In this document: positions 29,426-30,002 of the stretch, in pieces | Layout: every line of letters starts with the position of its first letter | Position numbering within the stretch: the stretch's first letter is position 1 | Source of the DNA: JAXLWB01 sp046328715 | GTDB taxonomy: Bacteria > Chloroflexota > Anaerolineae > Caldilineales > Caldilineaceae | Reading direction: 5' to 3' | Length of the DNA: 30,002 bases | Assembly: GCA_046328715.1 (NCBI GenBank) | Contig: JAXLWB010000075.1 | Span: forward strand, 1-30,002 | The notes under the pieces: model-generated | The model's input: only the letters and a program-made list of their open reading frames with translations | The model's database searches: none | What the model was told of the DNA's origin: nothing | Made by a program: the position numbers and the translations under genes

Positions 29426-30002
29426 TCAAAAGATCTGCTGCGTCATCACGCCCCCATCGACCAACAAAGTTGCGCCCGTGATCCAGCGTGCGGCTGCTGA
29501 AGCGAGAAAGAGGCAGGCATCCGCCACATCTTCTGGCATTCCCAATCGCCCCAAGGGTGCGCGTCGTTGCCAACGTTCAACCCCATCGGGCCATGCTTGT
29601 TCGATCCCTTCCCGCCAGATTAGCCCAGGAGCTACCGCATTGACGCGAATCCCGTTACGTCCCAACTCTAGTGCAGAGGACTTCGTTAACATCGCCAATC
29701 CTGCCTTGGCCGCATTGTAGTGACTGTGCAGGGGTGCCGGGTTCTCGGCTTCAATAGATGTGATGTTGACAATCGCCCCACCGCTACCTTGGGCAAGCAT
29801 CTGGCGCGCCACGGCTTGCGTACAGAGGAAGGCGCTGCGCAGATTGGCGTTGATCACCTCATCCCACGCCGATGCCGTCATTTCCAACAAGCTATGTAGT
29901 GGATAAGTGCCAGCATTGTTGACCAACATATCAATCCGACCCATCGCCGCCACAGCCTGTTCTACCAATATTGCAACTGCCGCTTCGTCACTTAGATCGG
30001 CC
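29426..30002 (-). CDS. Short-chain dehydrogenase/reductase, N-terminus outside window
   Basis: About 191 residues are visible and the frame stays open at the window edge (ADLSDEAAVAILVEQ precedes the listed core), so the Rossmann GxxxGxG motif lies outside. Present are the NNAG motif (MLVNNAGTYP), the catalytic Ser in NITSIEAENPAPL, YNAAK with catalytic Tyr and Lys, and the classical SDR ending (GRLGMPEDVADACLFLASAAARWITGATLLVDGG). It is an NAD(P)-dependent SDR of 3-oxoacyl-ACP-reductase/sugar-dehydrogenase type; substrate unknown. Confidence 0.95.
   Translation of the reverse strand, partial: ADLSDEAAVAILVEQAVAAMGRIDMLVNNAGTYPLHSLLEMTASAWDEVINANLRSAFLCTQAVARQMLAQGSGGAIVNITSIEAENPAPLHSHYNAAKAGLAMLTKSSALELGRNGIRVNAVAPGLIWREGIEQAWPDGVERWQRRAPLGRLGMPEDVADACLFLASAAARWITGATLLVDGGVMTQQIF

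Overview
The window most resembles a member of Chloroflexota (probably the Anaerolineae/Caldilineae side). The basis is gene content: a fused ECF ATPase, tandem B12-dependent radical SAM proteins, a split transketolase, a DarA-like PII protein, SCO with a COX11-like protein, and YfhO-type membrane proteins. Abundant purine/pyrimidine-biased heptamer repeats lie between genes. No rRNA, tRNA, CRISPR array, phage or transposase gene was seen, so the taxon is inferred and only moderately secure.

Layout. 1-1151: end of a Uma2 nuclease-like gene, a NifU C-terminal-type Fe-S scaffold and a single-domain rhodanese. 1256-5563: three radical SAM genes; the first two are tandem paralogues with B12-binding domains, and the first has a frame-disrupted N-terminus. 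5680-6302: a decayed ydcF-like gene; its end shares a 27-bp direct repeat with the end of the third radical SAM gene. 6316-8268: SMP-30-like lactonase, COX11-like protein without the usual Cys-x-Cys, and a SCO copper chaperone. 8282-11155 (minus): proB followed by a fused two-ATPase ECF subunit. 11185-12595: a frameshifted zinc-ribbon P-loop kinase, divergent from a vapBC-type toxin-antitoxin pair, with an 11-bp inverted repeat between them. 12736-18090 (minus): a DPM1-like glycosyltransferase, then a giant YfhO plus flippase fusion, a likely cell-surface glycan module. 18449-19395: clpS and a small molybdopterin-domain protein. 19477-24860: split transketolase (minus) divergent from a two-VOC-domain protein, a TIM-barrel isomerase and a Gfo/Idh/MocA dehydrogenase, probably sugar metabolism. 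25038-27613: rtcA, glucokinase and a DarA/YaaQ-like protein. 27889-30002: secreted SH3 protein, FmdB-type zinc ribbon and the C-terminal part of an SDR dehydrogenase.

The most unusual feature is a family of degenerate tandem repeats, mostly of 7-bp period and often arranged as inverted arms, found in about half of the intergenic gaps and also in frame inside two genes: the linker of the ECF ATPase fusion and six places in the YfhO-flippase gene. Some copies supply stop codons, a start codon or the Shine-Dalgarno sequence of the flanking genes. They resemble in style the heptameric STRR sequences of cyanobacteria and could be a mobile or slippage-driven element that also acts as terminator, spacer and protein linker.

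Three genes carry single-base indels, several in short homopolymers (near 1307 and 1344; 5950, 6094 and 6188; 11397). Either the assembly has residual indels or these genes are decaying; raw reads would decide.
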